Shown: positions 10,925 to 22,657, numbered from the stretch's first letter. The stretch: DNA of 64,000 nt from Pseudoips prasinana (GCA_951640165.1 OX621257.1:8381201-8445200), one strand, 5' to 3'. Program-made: numbers and translations. Notes: generated by a model not told the origin, from the sequence alone.

Positions 10925-11775
10925 AGTCTAATAATGGCATGGGAATCTCGGTACGTAAGTCCCACTCGCACTTGACCGGGTTTGAGAAGTGCCTCTTAAA
11001 ATATTCATATCATATTTGTGACAGTCATATTTTAAAATCTTATTATGTTGACTTCTCAGGCCCTTATTAGACCTCAAATGTGATTAAAAACTCATTTCGC
11101 CTTTCGCATAGTTAACTATATTAAACTGTTTTGAAAACGAAAACAATTTAATATTAACTGTTCACACACGAGTTCACACAACACTGGTTGTATTTCATGG
11201 AATATAAATAATAGCGTTTACTTAAAATTACTTAATCCAAAGCAATTTAACTTTCTATCTAAGTATATTAAGTTTAAAAATAGTTGTTTCAGTTTAGTAA
11301 GTCTAAACTGAAACATCTAATTTTGAATTATGAGTATATTATTATGGAAGGAACTCTGTTAGTGTGTAATTTTATTGACAGAAACCTAAACCTTTTTAAA
11401 GTTGACCCCGGAGGTGAACCTAGAATACCTAGAATTATCGGTAGTAGAACATGCGGACTAATGAGCCAACCAAGAAGATTATAATTCGTTTATTTCGTTC
11501 CAAGACAGTCAAAAGATTCATTTCTAACTCCTCCTTTTTTTCTTTCTGATTAAATTCGTTGCGGGATCCCAGACAGTTAAAGCCATTCCCCGGGACATGC
11601 CTGTGCCTCACCGCTCAGTGTCATTTCATTGTGTGCCACTGTTGATCCTGGCTTACATATGCAGTGGTGGGTGAGAGGAAGCGATGATGTCCTGGAGAGA
11701 TTCTACTGCTGGCAGAAGCCAACGTAAAATTAATTATGTTAGTAACCATTATATTTTTTATATTTTCCATTTTTT
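10925..11775. other. Unassigned DNA
   Basis: AT-rich. It holds a small inverted repeat at about 11284-11316 (TGTTTCAGTTTA arms). No gene is supported; the frames at 11284 and 11684 have no recognisable domain. Confidence 0.4.
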
Positions 11776-11964
11776 TAAGACAATACCCGCACCAGGGAAT
11801 CTAATATCTGTGTCGCGGTTTACTTTACAAAAATATAATAGACGGACACAAATCTCTTGTATCCAGACTCAGAACAACTATTTATGGGTCACACAAATAG
11901 TTGTCCGGAGAGGGACTCGAACCCGCGACACGAAGCTGGCCACTAGCTGGACACTAGGCTAGCT
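11776..11964 (-). repeat. tRNA-derived SINE, subfamily C
   Basis: The minus-strand B box TCGCGGGTTCGAGTCCC is followed by AACTATTTGTGTGACCCATA and GAGTCTGGATACAAG. Relatives are at 52254-52435, 58570-58780 and 63217-63412. Confidence 0.7.
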
Positions 11965-12530
11965 GCGTATTATTTCCTACTTACGTTGCATTCTTCTGAA
12001 TTATCTGAAGAATAAAATGAGTAAACAAACTTTGTACTTCTAATATCGATTTTAATATTTCTTTTTAAGAAGAAATACTTTTTTATATTTATTGGAAAAA
12101 TTATAAATTATAGATGTGGCATTGGAATGTAATAAATTATAAAAGATAATTTTATCAAATATTCGAGCAATTTTAAGACTTCATTACGCAGCTATTTAGT
12201 TTTTATCACTCCCTATAACAAAATTAGCTGTAGATTCTTATTATCCGTTAACTTAATTAAAATATTGCTTTTACTGAACGAAAGTTATCAAAGAGGCAAA
12301 GTCGAAGATAAGCATAAAAAAGCATAAAAAAAATTGTCATTTCACGACCGTTAATAAAAGAAATTAATTTTGATTTGATTTTATTTTGTTCATCCTATAA
12401 GTGAGAATATTAATTTAATCTAATAGTCTAGCCATGCGATACATGTCATGGAAGTCTTCACGTCTATTTAACTGAAAGAATCCAATTTTTAATTTTAGTT
12501 CATTAGGAAACCAACTCCCGCTTTTTTTTT
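11965..12530. other. AT-rich DNA without recognised features
   Basis: No coding frame of substance and no repeat ends. Confidence 0.4.
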
Positions 12531-12533
12531 GTA

Positions 12534-12592
12534 CAGACGCCAGCACACCAAGCTACCCCAATCTGTCAAATTTCCCCAATTGAAAGTGTCTG
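12534..12592. mobile_element. Tc1/mariner-like MITE, short deleted copy
   Basis: Flanked by TA on both sides. It starts CAGACGCCAGCACACC and ends GTGTCTG, with a shortened right arm. Fuller relatives are at 23122-23257 and 49049-49147. Confidence 0.6.
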
Positions 12593-12599
12593 TACCTGT

Positions 12600-13643
12600 T
12601 AGGTAACTGGTCGCACTAATTTAGGAGTTACCACGGAGCAAAATAGAGGCATATTATGAGTAAACGCCCATTACGTAGATTACAATGCAATCGTTTGAAG
12701 TGTATTTAAAAGTATTTCTACATTAAAATATTTAGTCATTTAATAGTTCAGAATAGATCTCAGTCATTTACGAAATCACAAACCTGACATAAAATATTAT
12801 AATAAATATATACAGTTTATTTTATTACATATTTAATTAATACTATTAGAGATGGCAGCTCTAAGGCTGTGGAGCTTAACAAACTGCTCAGAGCTAACAA
12901 AGCAAGTAACATTATTTAAATGATGTTGTATTAAAATTTAATAAGTCAGTTTAATATCACACTAATATTATAAAGGAAATTATAAAACGATCGAATACAA
13001 AAATACTTAGCAACTGATGATGAGATACTGTTTTAATAACTTGAGCGGCATGAATTTGAGTAAGCGAATAACTAACTAAACTAACGACGAATATTGATTA
13101 ATAATAAAATCCAGAACGAGCTTACAGATAGTGGATTATTATTAATCCATTTCAGATATAAAAATTCTAGCCGTGCGACTAAATTACTAAGTGAGCGACT
13201 AGAAATACTGAGAGGGCAACTTCCATATTAGGATAGAGACGAGTTTCCCGGAAGGTATTTGGGTGAGTTTAGGTTAGAACTATGACCATCAAGCTAGACA
13301 CTATTGTTGGTGAAGATTGGTGGAAAGTTTTCAAAAATCCCAATTTTTTTGGAGCTTTTTGAATTTTTCAGGAGACGTACAATGCAAATCTAGACAAAAA
13401 CAATAGCGCTTGAAGTCCGCCGCACAAGCCTCGGATCTCTCTGATTGGTAAAGGGAAGAAATATTAGGTCGCTCAAATATTATGAAGCTTCTCATTTTGT
13501 ATTTTAAGTAACTCAAATTAATATTTGTTAATTGCTGTTCTTTTTATTTCTCGTCACTCGCAGTCAGTCGCTCACTTATCATTACTATAACGTAAATTCA
13601 TTATGTTTGTCACTTAAAACTTTAATTTACAGTCACTCGTTAA
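12600..13643. other. Mostly unassigned DNA
   Basis: The segment near 13255-13330 (GGTTAGAACTATGACCATCA, ACTATTGTTGGTGAAGATTG) matches 17274-17340, so it is a repeat fragment. The rest shows nothing recognisable. Confidence 0.4.
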
Positions 13644-13644
13644 T

Positions 13645-13822
13645 ATACTACCCATATTATAAAGGCGAAAGTTTGTGAGTGTGTATGTTTGTTACTTTTT
13701 CACGTCTAAACGGCTGGAGCGATTTTAATATAATTTGGTATGGATTTAGCTGAAACCGTGGATTAACACATAGGCTATAATTTATAAAGTATAACGCGGG
13801 TAAAACCTCGGGGCACAGCTAG
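13645..13822 (+). mobile_element. Helitron, 180-bp family
   Basis: Interior motifs ATATTATAAAGGCGAAAGTT, GATTTTAATATAATTTGGTA and TAGGCTATAATTTATAAAGT, and the end GGGGCACAGCTAG|T. Confidence 0.7.
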
Positions 13823-14125
13823 TAATAAATAATTTAAATATGTAGAGTAACTAAATTTTGGATTACATGTTAGCCCAAGTTTGCTAATTAACGATCTATA
13901 ATGACTAAATATAATAAATTATATTATATTTTATATATATTTTATTTTTAAATGTATTACTGTGTTTGATTGTTGATATACCCTAATTACGGCAAACATT
14001 CAAATCCAACTACAAGAACTCTTTGTGGTCGCAAGTTCATCACCTGCCGTTACTCTCATAAACATTTTGAAGTATTCTTGATGATTATTGTATGGACAAT
14101 TGTAATCTGGTTTTCCGTAACGTGT

Positions 14126-14412
14126 AAGGTTCCGTACCGAAAGGGTAAAACGGGAGCCTATTACTAAGACTTCGCTGTCTGTCTCTCCGTCTGTCAACAG
14201 GCTGTATCTCAATGAACCGTGATAGTTAGTCAGTTGTAATTTTCACAGATGATGTATTTATTTTGCCGCTATAACAACAAATACTAAAAAACAAAATAAA
14301 TATTTAAGGGGGCTCCCATACAATAAATGTGATTTTTTTGCAGATGTTTATATAGATAATGGTACGGAACCCTTCGTGCGCCTGTCCGACTCGCACTTGG
14401 CCAGTTTTTTTT
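14126..14412 (+). repeat. GGTTCCGTA...CACTTGGCC repeat, short copy
   Basis: It begins AAGGTTCCGTACCG and ends CGACTCGCACTTGGCCAGTT plus a T-run. The longer relative at 19388-19992 has the same ends and a different interior length. This type is widespread in Lepidoptera. It encodes no protein and its class is unknown to me. Confidence 0.6.
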
Positions 14413-14556
14413 AGATGTTTCTGGCTATATTCAACCCGCAGAAACATTTGAGGTACCAAAAGTATCATATCACAATAAAATACAAGGATAAACATAGTCA
14501 AATATAGTAACAAAAAAATTGAATTAGTCCGTCCGTGTAGTCTGTGTTATAAAATA

Positions 14557-14721
14557 CTAGCTATGCCCCGCGATTTTACCCGCGTTAAACTTTATAAATG
14601 TATTAATTCAGGGTGTCAGCTAACTACATACCAAAAGCCGTTTAGACGTAAAGAAGTAACAAACATACATAGTCACACAGTCACACACTCACAAACTTTC
14701 ATCTTAATAATATTAGTAGGA
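14557..14721 (-). mobile_element. Helitron, 165 bp, both ends readable
   Basis: On the minus strand it starts TCCTACTAATATTA at 14721 and ends GGGGCATAGCTAG at 14557, with A|T flanks. Confidence 0.75.
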
Positions 14722-14749
14722 TACTATTGCACGGGTTCGCCGATCACTT

Positions 14750-14880
14750 GTTAAGGGACTAACGCGATCCTCCCCGTCGAGGAACCTACCCTAGCTATTC
14801 TGTGGCTTTCTCTAGCTACCCGAGATGGACGACCCGGAGAAGAAAGCCACAAAGAAACTCCGATATACGGGTACTCTGTT
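14750..14880 (-). repeat. Diverged repeat shared with 20415-20520
   Basis: The blocks GCCACAGAATAGCTAGGGTA and CGAGATGGACGACCCGGAGA reappear in opposite orientation near 20430-20520 (TCTCCGGGTCGTCC, GGGGTAGGTTCCTC). Confidence 0.5.
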
Positions 14881-15190
14881 TTGCTACGTTATTTTAGACT
14901 TGCATAAGAGTCCTCGATGATTTCGATCTCGGTTATCCTCCGCCGTAAGAGATCATCAATTATCCACAGACTGACTGTAAGTGCACTGCAAATCCAGTAA
15001 TGGGAAGGAAAAATAATAAATACCTAGTCGCCTTTCCTTAATATTACGGTCCCGAAATATTCTTATTACGAAGGAGCTTTATACCTTCTATTTATAGATG
15101 GATAGGATGTTTACTTATAAATATGATAAGTTATTGTTATAAAAAAATATGTGGTTTTAATTCGCATAGACTTAAAAATTGCTTGTCTTC

Positions 15191-15455
15191 AAATAATAAT
15201 ACCAATATCCTGGTTTATTATTTACACACGGCCATTTGATCGCAAACTAAGCAGAGCTTGAGCTATGGAAACCAGATAACTGAAATACTACCTAGATATC
15301 ATAATATGTAGTAATATTACTTTTCTTTTTACATACTTATATCGATAATAACTAACGGACATATTCGTGCTCACAAATATCTGTCCTGTGTGGTAATCCA
15401 ACCCACGACCTGCGGCGTGAAAGGCAAGCATTTACCAACAACGCCAACCGGCCCG
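15191..15455 (-). repeat. SINE subfamily A
   Basis: The tail with ATT repeats is at the left, the B box is GGTCGTGGGTTGGATTACC on the minus strand, and the head ends CCGGTTGGCGTTGTTGG. Confidence 0.75.
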
Positions 15456-15583
15456 TAAAATTCAAAGTTACAAATTTACGTAAAAATCCATTCCGTAGTA
15501 TTTCTTTTAGTAAAAGTGAAATACACATTCATACATGCATACTTACAAATCTTCGCAATTATAATATTAATAGCTAATAACAC
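15456..15583 (-). mobile_element. Helitron 5' fragment
   Basis: On the minus strand: CTATTAATATTATAATTGCG, GTAAGTATGCATGTATGAAT, and a body ending near AATTTTAC. It lacks the CTAG end. Confidence 0.4.
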
Positions 15584-15586
15584 TTA

Positions 15587-16075
15587 GGCCTCATTTACGG
15601 AGACGCGGGGCGTCTCGTGTCGCGTGTGGCGTGGCGTCTCGCGGCGCGTCGGACATTTTTTCTGTTTACGGTAGGGCGGCGCGTGAAGCGGCACGCATCA
15701 TCGCACGCGTAAACACAAACTTATAGCAATATACGACCATGTTCATAGAGAAGCGAGACGGGAAGCGTGGCGGTGCCCGCCGCGGCGCCCGCGGCGAATC
15801 CTCTAGCGTGTAGCGAAGCACGCGGCGAGCATCGCGGTATCGCACGCTTGCCTCGATCAAATCGACTAGTTTTATGTTGGCGAGAGATGGGAGCGCACGA
15901 GAATTGCCGCTGCGTGCGCCGCCGCGATAAACGCCGCGTGGGACGCGTCGGTGCCATCCGCGGGCTCGGCCGCAAAAAACGCCCTAATTCAAACAAACGC
16001 ACTCATACAACGCCATATATTTGAATTCAGTGCGGGCCGCGCCGCGCGACGCCCCGCGTCTCCGTAAATGAGGCC
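15587..16075. mobile_element. GC-rich Harbinger-like MITE, 489 bp
   Basis: The terminal inverted repeats are 28 bases and identical (outermost GGCCTCATTTACGGAGACGC). A TTA trinucleotide flanks both sides (15584-15586 and 16076-16078), the PIF/Harbinger duplication type. The interior is very GC- and CpG-rich against AT-rich surroundings, with many GCGGCGC runs. The open frames inside are antiparallel and appear to be by-products of base composition; there is no transposase. Confidence 0.75.
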
Positions 16076-16078
16076 TTA

Positions 16079-16600
16079 GTTCGGACAAGAAGAGGTTGTA
16101 GATAGATATATAGCTAATTCTTAGCATTACATGGATTTACTGAGCGGAGACCGAGTCCATCGCGTGGTAGAGGAGGGAACCCTCGAAGGAGTCAGAGACT
16201 TGCGACGCAGACGTATGTCTAATGCCCCCTGTGATGCATCAACGCTCAGCTTCTCAGTCTCTCAATATTTTTGTGTAAGAATATTTAACCATAACATAGT
16301 TAAGCATAGATCATATATCGTACTGAGAGACATGTCGCTTTATTTTTGAGATAGGCCATTATTATACCTGACCGTACTTATATGTAATCAATCCCGAGCT
16401 CACCTTTGATAGATAGCTGAGAGCGTCTCACTTAAACTTCGTGTACTGACAAAATTTCTGAAATTGACACCCACTTTCCCAATAGAGGCACATTAGCAAC
16501 TAAAAGTTTTACGGAAGCATTACATTACCTACATGATACAAATGGAGGTTTTTTGAGCTATGTTTTTCTAAGTGCTTTCAGCTATAACGGCTAAATTCTA
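16079..16600. other. Unassigned DNA
   Basis: No recognised feature. A short frame at 16131-16349 has an Arg-rich start but no known domain. Confidence 0.35.
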
Positions 16601-16929
16601 CAGAGACAAGTATCCGTTGAAATTAGCTGCCTTGCTACATGTTCATGGCAGGATAATAGGTATGCCACGTTTTGGGCCACCAAACGGTATACCTCCACTT
16701 GCCAGAATTTCATTTGCCCGAATGTTATTATTTTTTCTCATAATTTTATATGTCATATCCATTGTTTACTATATTAGTCACATGCTAGAAACTTTGTTTC
16801 CCATAAAGTTAATTTCCATAACATCATTTGTTATAATCATTGTAAGCCGTAATTATCACATGCCATAATATCATTAACCACCAAAATTGCTTGTAAAATA
16901 GGTTAAAATTTTACCTAAAAAATAAAAAA

Positions 16930-17225
16930 ACTTGAGAGGTGTCAAGGGACACCCGGAATGAACGAAGTTATTTCTTATTATTTATTATGTACAAAAAACC
17001 TGTATACACTCAACAAAAGTAATCATCGCGACACCACACTGTTGCGAATGCGAAATAGAAATGAAAATATCTGGCTTGCTTTCTATAAAAGAGAGAGAGA
17101 GAGAGAGAGAGACAGAGAAACATGCGCACGCCGCACAGCTGCAAAAAGTGTCGTGACAACTTTTCGCAAGATTTTTTTCCGTCAAGCCCCCTTTCACAAC
17201 GCGCCATAAGGAACTTCGTTCCAAT
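16930..17225 (+). repeat. Dispersed repeat with GA microsatellite, inverted copy at 51478-51778
   Basis: It runs from CTTGAGAGGTGTCAAGGGAC to GGAACTTCGTTCC and includes (GA)n at 17091-17112 and ATGCGCACGCCGCACAGCTG. The copy 34 kb downstream on the opposite strand is collinear over about 300 bases. Confidence 0.75.
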
Positions 17226-17345
17226 AGGTTAGGTTAGAAACATGTAAGACAACGCACGAGCCGATAATTTGGGTTAGGTTAGATTAGAACTGCAACCATT
17301 TAGCGCTAGATAAACTATTGTTGGTGAAAAGGGGTGAGGATGGTA
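17226..17345 (+). repeat. Repeat fragment with two GGTTAGGTTAG motifs
   Basis: Also found at 13255-13330 and, on the minus strand, at 43270-43450. The motif resembles the insect telomere repeat TTAGG, but only two units occur at each place. Confidence 0.5.
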
Positions 17346-17600
17346 CATGGATAGATTGGAAATTAATTTAGTTTGGCGTTTGAAAATTCTGTTGCATAAT
17401 ATTATTGCAATTAAACGTATGGATAACAATACGTATGGCATTCGAATCATTATGAAACCAAATGTTCGGGCAAATAACAGTATGTCACATTTATTGTAAT
17501 CATAACATTCGGGAAATTGAAATTCGGGCAAATGAAATTCGGGCATATGAATATTATGGCATATATTTTTCGGGCAAACAATAGATAACCCCACCGAACA

Positions 17601-18389
17601 TTTATTAGTTTATCATACACTAATAAATATAATAGACACGTTAAGAAGAAAATTGGCTGCTAGTATTCCCAAGGCACTAATATTAACAAGAGTGAAATTC
17701 CGGTTGAATTAGCACGAATGAGAAAGGTCTAATAGAGGTAGTTACATCTTAGCACATGTCATCTTATTACATCCATTAAAATTTCTAGATCATAAACAAT
17801 TATAATTATATAAATTTCCCTCGACGTGCCGGAGCATGTTGCTTTTGCAAAAATGACTTATAGTTTGCGTGTTTGACAAATAATTTCTGTAATTGAGGCG
17901 GTGGTAGAACCACTTTCAAGAAAGTAATCTGGTATTTATCTTAAGTGTATATTACTCGTTGGCTTGGTGACCGGTAATCTGTCTCCAGTTTACGTTAAAT
18001 TTTCTTTAACATTTTTTTTTTACTTTTAAAGTTATCATATACCTACCAAGTTTTACTACTGAAGCAGTTCAGTGGAAATAGAAACCAGCAGGGGATCAAG
18101 TATACTAAGGGCACTTTTCCACCAGAGATGTGCTATGCTGGTTGCCATGGATCCGTTTGTAAACCACAAATAATGCTTATGGCTCCATATTGATAGTTTT
18201 TGAGTAGAGATAGGGCACAGTGTTCATTCGCTCAAAGAGCAGCCTGGATGGAGAAGTTTTTGATTTTTATTTTGGGTTTTTACCTACCTCCACCTTACAG
18301 AGGACACCTTCCTTAATAATAACATTAATAATTTTATGTTGTGTTTCTGAGTGTGAATAAGGTCGCCAGAGCTCATAGGGGCGGGGGAG
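17601..18389. other. Mostly unassigned DNA
   Basis: A piece near 18110-18250 (CACTTTTCCACCAGAGATGT) resembles the end of a hAT-type MITE seen widely in Lepidoptera; the partner end is not found. The rest has no feature. Confidence 0.3.
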
Positions 18390-18540
18390 GCGAGGATCAG
18401 CAACAATTGTTTGCGGACTCTTTTCAAGGCCTGCAACGCACACGCGACTCCTTAGTGTTGCGATTGTCCATGAGCGGCGGTGATCACTTAACAGATGACC
18501 CACTTGCTTGTTTGTCGCTCACCTCCTTATATATAAAATA
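18390..18540 (+). mobile_element. LINE 3' UTR fragment (CR1/Jockey type)
   Basis: It contains CTGCAACGCACACGCGACTC, GTGTTGCGATTGTCCATG, GGCGGTGATCACTTA and the downstream GCTTGTTTGTCGC. This order is typical of a common lepidopteran LINE 3' end. A minus-strand relative is at 48875-49015. Confidence 0.5.
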
Positions 18541-19109
18541 TATAGGTTAGTATTGTTAGTTTTAATTAAATAGTTATTGATTTAAACCTAGGACTGTCTC
18601 CCCAGTATCCCTGGAAATAATAGGCCTCATGGGCAACGATAATTTTAAAAATTAAAATACAAATTTCGTGGCTTCACCCACGCACTGGTTGTTGTTAAAG
18701 AAGACTTAAAGTTGGTTCGTTGATTTTATAACAGTTATTATTTTCCATACTACCTACAAGTTTTCCTAATGAGACCCTTATAATTTTGTTACGTATACAT
18801 ATCTTATGCACTGAATGGTAACAATAACGAATAAATTCAACAATACAAGTTTTATTTTGCTATGCGTAGGCAGGATTTCATTGTGATAACGTTAGTATTT
18901 AATCTTGCGACGTAAATAACAATTCATTTTCATTGATGAAAGCTGTGGTTCTCCTTGCGTAAGAGTTTTAGTACACCATTAACATGTCTAATCACTGTTG
19001 TCTGATGATTACAGCTGTCATTAATTAAAACTGTGTTTCAAAATACAACCGACTATGCTTTTTTTTTATATTTCGAGTTTGCAATCCAATTTTAACATCG
19101 TTTATTTGT

Positions 19110-19385
19110 GTAGCTTAAGGCATAGAATATCACTACCCCATGTAATCTGGTAAGGGGCGTAGAAGTCGTACGCAGAGAATATTTATAACGAATATTTTTA
19201 TAATTTTAGAACGGGCAGGAGTGTCTCTCTGTGTACTAACTATGATCATCATACTGCGATCGCCAACCCGACTTCCAAGCGTTGCGATTAAGGCATAACT
19301 CTTCCAAATGATGGACACAACTCTATTTAAGAATTTTTTTTGGAATTTCTTTGTCCAGTAGTGGAAGTCATTCGGCTGACATGAT
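19110..19385 (+). repeat. Repeat shared with 44510-44742
   Basis: Collinear blocks GCATAGAATATC, GGGGCGTAGAAGTCG, CATACTGCGATCGCCAACCC and GTCCAGTAGTGGA. Both copies carry frame breaks. The original coding content, if any, is unclear. Confidence 0.5.
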
Positions 19386-19387
19386 TT

Positions 19388-19992
19388 TTTAGGGTTCCGT
19401 AGCCAAATGGCAAAAAACGGAACCCTTATAGATTCGTCATGTCTGTCTGTCTGTCCGTATGTCACAGCCACTTTTTTCCGAAACTATAAAAGCTGTACTG
19501 TTGAAACTTGGTAAGTAGATGTATTCTGTAAACCGCATTAAGATTTTCACACAAAAATAGAAAAAGAATAATAATTTTGGGGGTTCCCATTCATAGAACT
19601 GAAACTCAAATTTTTTTTTTTCATCGTACTCATACATGTGGTTGTGGGTATCTATAGATAGGTCTTCAAAAATGATATTGAGGTTTCTAATATATTTTTT
19701 TCTAAACTGAATAGTTTGCGCGAGATACACTTCCAAAGTGGAAAAATGAGTGCCCCCCCCCCCCTGTAACTTCTAAAATAAGAGAATAATAAAACTAAAA
19801 AAAATATATGATGTACATTACCATGTAAACTAACAACGAAAATTAGTTTGAACGAGATCTACTAAGTAGTATTTTTTAATGCGTCATAAATCGTAAACCG
19901 CAATTTACCTTTCATTTAATCAATTGAAATACTTGCTGCTGCGGAACCCTTCATGGGCGAGTCCGACTCGCACTTAGTCGGTTTTTTTTTTA
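19388..19992 (+). repeat. GGTTCCGTA...CACTTAGTCGG repeat, about 605 bp
   Basis: It starts TTAGGGTTCCGTAGCC, followed by GTCTGTCTGTCTGTCC, and ends GTCCGACTCGCACTTAGTCG plus a T-run. It includes a C-run at 19754-19765. No protein frame. Confidence 0.65.
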
Positions 19993-20414
19993 AAGATAAT
20001 GCCTTCACTAAGTAATTGTATCCGTTGCGGGGTACTTTATAAACATATGATTCACGGATACAAAGCTTTTGGCGATTATTCTACATGCTAATTTGTCGTC
20101 CAGATGGTTAACCTCATCGATTGCCTAATTTTATACGATCATAATTGCTATACCATAAATGTCCAAACACATAAAAAAATGGTTCTTAATATTTCAAATG
20201 CTTCTAAACCGCACACAAAAGCGCGCGCTTTCAGTTTTGTTTATTAAAACTTTGCTAGGAACAAACTTCTTGAAACTTTTGCCGTAAATTTTATCCGAAA
20301 GACAATTCCTATATTGTGGTCGCAAATTTAAGTTGGTTTTTGTTTTCGTCAAGTAACAATATAATAAACAAAAAAGCTTAACTCTATTATTAATAATATT
20401 AAAAAAACCAGCCC

Positions 20415-20520
20415 GGAGTTTCATCGAGGCTTTCTTCTCCGGGTCGTCCACCTATGTAGCTAGAGAAAGCCGTAGGCTAGCTGGGGTAGGTTCCTCAGGG
20501 GAGAGGATTGCGTTGGCCTT
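20415..20520 (+). repeat. Diverged repeat, partner of 14750-14880
   Basis: It shares CTTCTCCGGGTCGTCC and GAGAAAGCC blocks in opposite orientation. Confidence 0.45.
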
Positions 20521-20684
20521 TTTAGAAATACATGTGATATTATATTCGACTATGTTAACACTCGCCGGTAACTTGTTGAAAATATTATTTAGTAACATAT
20601 ATAACATTATATATTTAAGTGACGATACTTTTCTTCACCGTTTTATTTAATATATGAGGAATATGTTATGACACTATGACAGTA

Positions 20685-20860
20685 ATATTATAAAAGAGAA
20701 ACTTTGTGAGTGTGTGAGTGTGTATGTTTGTTACTTCTTCACGCCTTAACGGCTGGAGCGGTTTTAATAAAATTTGGTATGGAGTTAACTGACACCCTCG
20801 ATTAACACATAGGCTATAATTTACAAATTTTAACGTGGGTAAAACCTGTGACAGAGCTAG
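20685..20860 (+). mobile_element. Helitron, 180-bp family, decayed
   Basis: TAATATTATAAAAGAGAAAC to GTGACAGAGCTAG|T, with AATTTGGTATGGAGTTAACT inside. Confidence 0.65.
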
Positions 20861-21035
20861 TACCCATATAAATTTGAAAAACTTAAAATTAGCATTGGGA
20901 TTCACCTCGCGACCACTATGCAGTCCAACGGTCTAACCACTAGGTTATCTCGTACTCTTTATATTATATAAGTAATTACTCTCTATAAGAAATCGAAAAA
21001 AAAAACCTATTTAGGTTAAAGGTTTATTATATATA

Positions 21036-21229
21036 TCACATTAATATTATAAAGGCGAAAGTTTGTGACTGTGTGACTGTGTATGTTTGTTACTTCTGCA
21101 CGTCTAAATGGCTAGTGCGATTTTGATAAAATTTGGTATGGAGTGAGCAAGAGTGAATGACACCTTGGATTAAAACATAGGCTTTCATTTATCGATTTTA
21201 ACGCGGGTAAAACCGCGAGGCACAGCTAG
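21036..21229 (+). mobile_element. Helitron, 194 bp
   Basis: It starts TCACATTAATATTATAAAGG and ends GAGGCACAGCTAG|T, with the usual interior motif order. Confidence 0.7.
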
Positions 21230-21399
21230 TAAATTATATATCTAAAAGAGCTCACCTTGGTATGCACATTGGAGTCACTCTTGTTCACTTTCTCTATCTT
21301 ATTTTTTTTTTTTTTCATTTATTGCTAATACGAAGAAATTTATTCAATAAGAAATTTTAACTATAATGCTATAAACTAAACTAAATTAAAATAAACTAA

Positions 21400-22520
21400 C
21401 TAAAGGCAATCCATTAAGCGCTCCGCATCGGCATCAAAGGGTATCGTGCCCAGAAGGCTGGCAGCATTGCCACGTTGTATGGCAATACTTATTCTCTGTG
21501 CAAAAAATAGGCCAGCCCTCTGGTCACGTGTGGCGTCGATCAATTTTTTAGAGATGCTCTTGAAGAGTGAACGAGCACCTGGACCCCATGGTCCTAGTGT
21601 TTCAACCCCAAATGGCTCAAAAACGTAACTGCCGATTAGGCGGGAGTACTTACGCCGCTTGAGGTTCTCTGCAGATGTAGCAGTAGCGCCGCAGAATTCG
21701 AGGTTTGAGGAAGGTGGGATGGTGCCAGGGTATCCACGCAAGTTGCATCCCACACCAGATGCCTTCCCATCTTCCATGGCAGCAATGACATACCGTCTGG
21801 TCGCTTTCCATCGTCACGTGCCAAGCCATTTGGTTTCAGTATGGCAGGTACGCCGGCGATGGAAAGGGCTCTACGAACAATGTCATTAATACTAGCGTGC
21901 CGCGAAATTCTACCAGCGCTCCTACTACACGAAAGACCATGGTATCCAAGACGATCGACGGCTTCGCCACAACGACACTGATGCGGAGCCACAAAACGGA
22001 CACCCAAACGAAGGCAAGTTGCGACCCTAAACGTGCAGTCGTCCAATAAAGTACCTAAGTTGGGTAAAGGTAATGCCTGCAACCAGAGCCCCGATTCCCA
22101 CTCACCCAGAGCCAATAAGCGAGCGCGCTCTGCTGAATTTGTGAATGTGTTGAGGAGACCATTGCGTTCAAGGTTGCAGAGCGGCTGATCCCATTGTCTC
22201 TGAGAAGCAGGGTTGGTGGGTAAATCTGAACTCGGACAGGTAGCCCTCCAAGCATTCAAGGCATCAGTGAGGCACATCACTTCTGAACTGACCCGTGTAG
22301 GATTAAGAATTTTCCGAGTCAATTCTTCAGTGCTGTGGACCGAAGACAAGAAAGCTGGAAGGCTTACACTAGAAATTTTGCGGATACCGAGCCCACCCAA
22401 ACGTACAGGTAAAGTAGCTTGGAGCCAAGCCCGGTTATCCACGTCTAGATTTAGAATTTTTGAAATGGAAGTTTTTAATATGGAATCAATACTTTCTAGG
22501 AGTGTCTGATGTTTCCACAT
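21400..22520 (-). pseudogene. C-terminal part of a LINE-like polyprotein with a nuclease-like motif
   Basis: The main frame runs from 22520 to about 21690. It holds LPVRLGGLGIRK, a Cys/His cluster (CRCGEAVDRLGYHGLSC), then KRPDG...GRHLVWDATCVDT. The last set looks like the PD-(D/E)XK-type endonuclease tail of restriction-like-endonuclease LINEs; this is inference from motif spacing. A single-base frameshift near 21690 moves to a second frame that continues ENLKRRKYSRL to AASLLGTIP and stops at 21400. The RT domain is absent. The truncated 5' end lies 129 bp upstream of the Osiris coding exon on the opposite strand. Confidence 0.6.
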
Positions 22521-22640
22521 CTTATAGGTTCTTTAATTGTAAAATCCGTTTATACATATAAATTTGCAACGTACGTTTTCTTGTTACATCAGGATTGAGG
22601 GTTAAATCAAATTACATATTCACCATAATTTAATTGTTTT

Positions 22641-22657
22641 TTATTTCAGGTACAACC
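22641..22657 (+). promoter_or_regulatory. Splice acceptor and 5' leader of the first Osiris coding exon
   Basis: A pyrimidine-rich tract ends in ATTTCAG at 22649, followed by the 8-base leader GTACAACC directly before the ATG. ACAACC before ATG is a good insect start context. Confidence 0.7.

Larger units (their letters stand above)
16600..17600. repeat. Composite repeat with inverted TTTGCCCGAAT arms
   Basis: The left part (16600-16870) carries CATTTGCCCGAATGTTATTA. The right part (about 17380-17590) carries the complementary ATTCGGGCAAATGAAATTCG several times. The middle is occupied by the separate 16930-17225 repeat and a TTAGGTTAGG-bearing piece. Confidence 0.45.

Noticed and set aside
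15666..16024. Three overlapping Arg/Ala-rich open frames in a GC-rich block
   Set aside because: They lie on both strands inside the TIR-bounded MITE and arise from GC-rich composition.
17226..17290. Telomere repeat TTAGG tract
   Set aside because: Only two adjacent units, and the surrounding text recurs as a dispersed repeat; not an interstitial telomere array.
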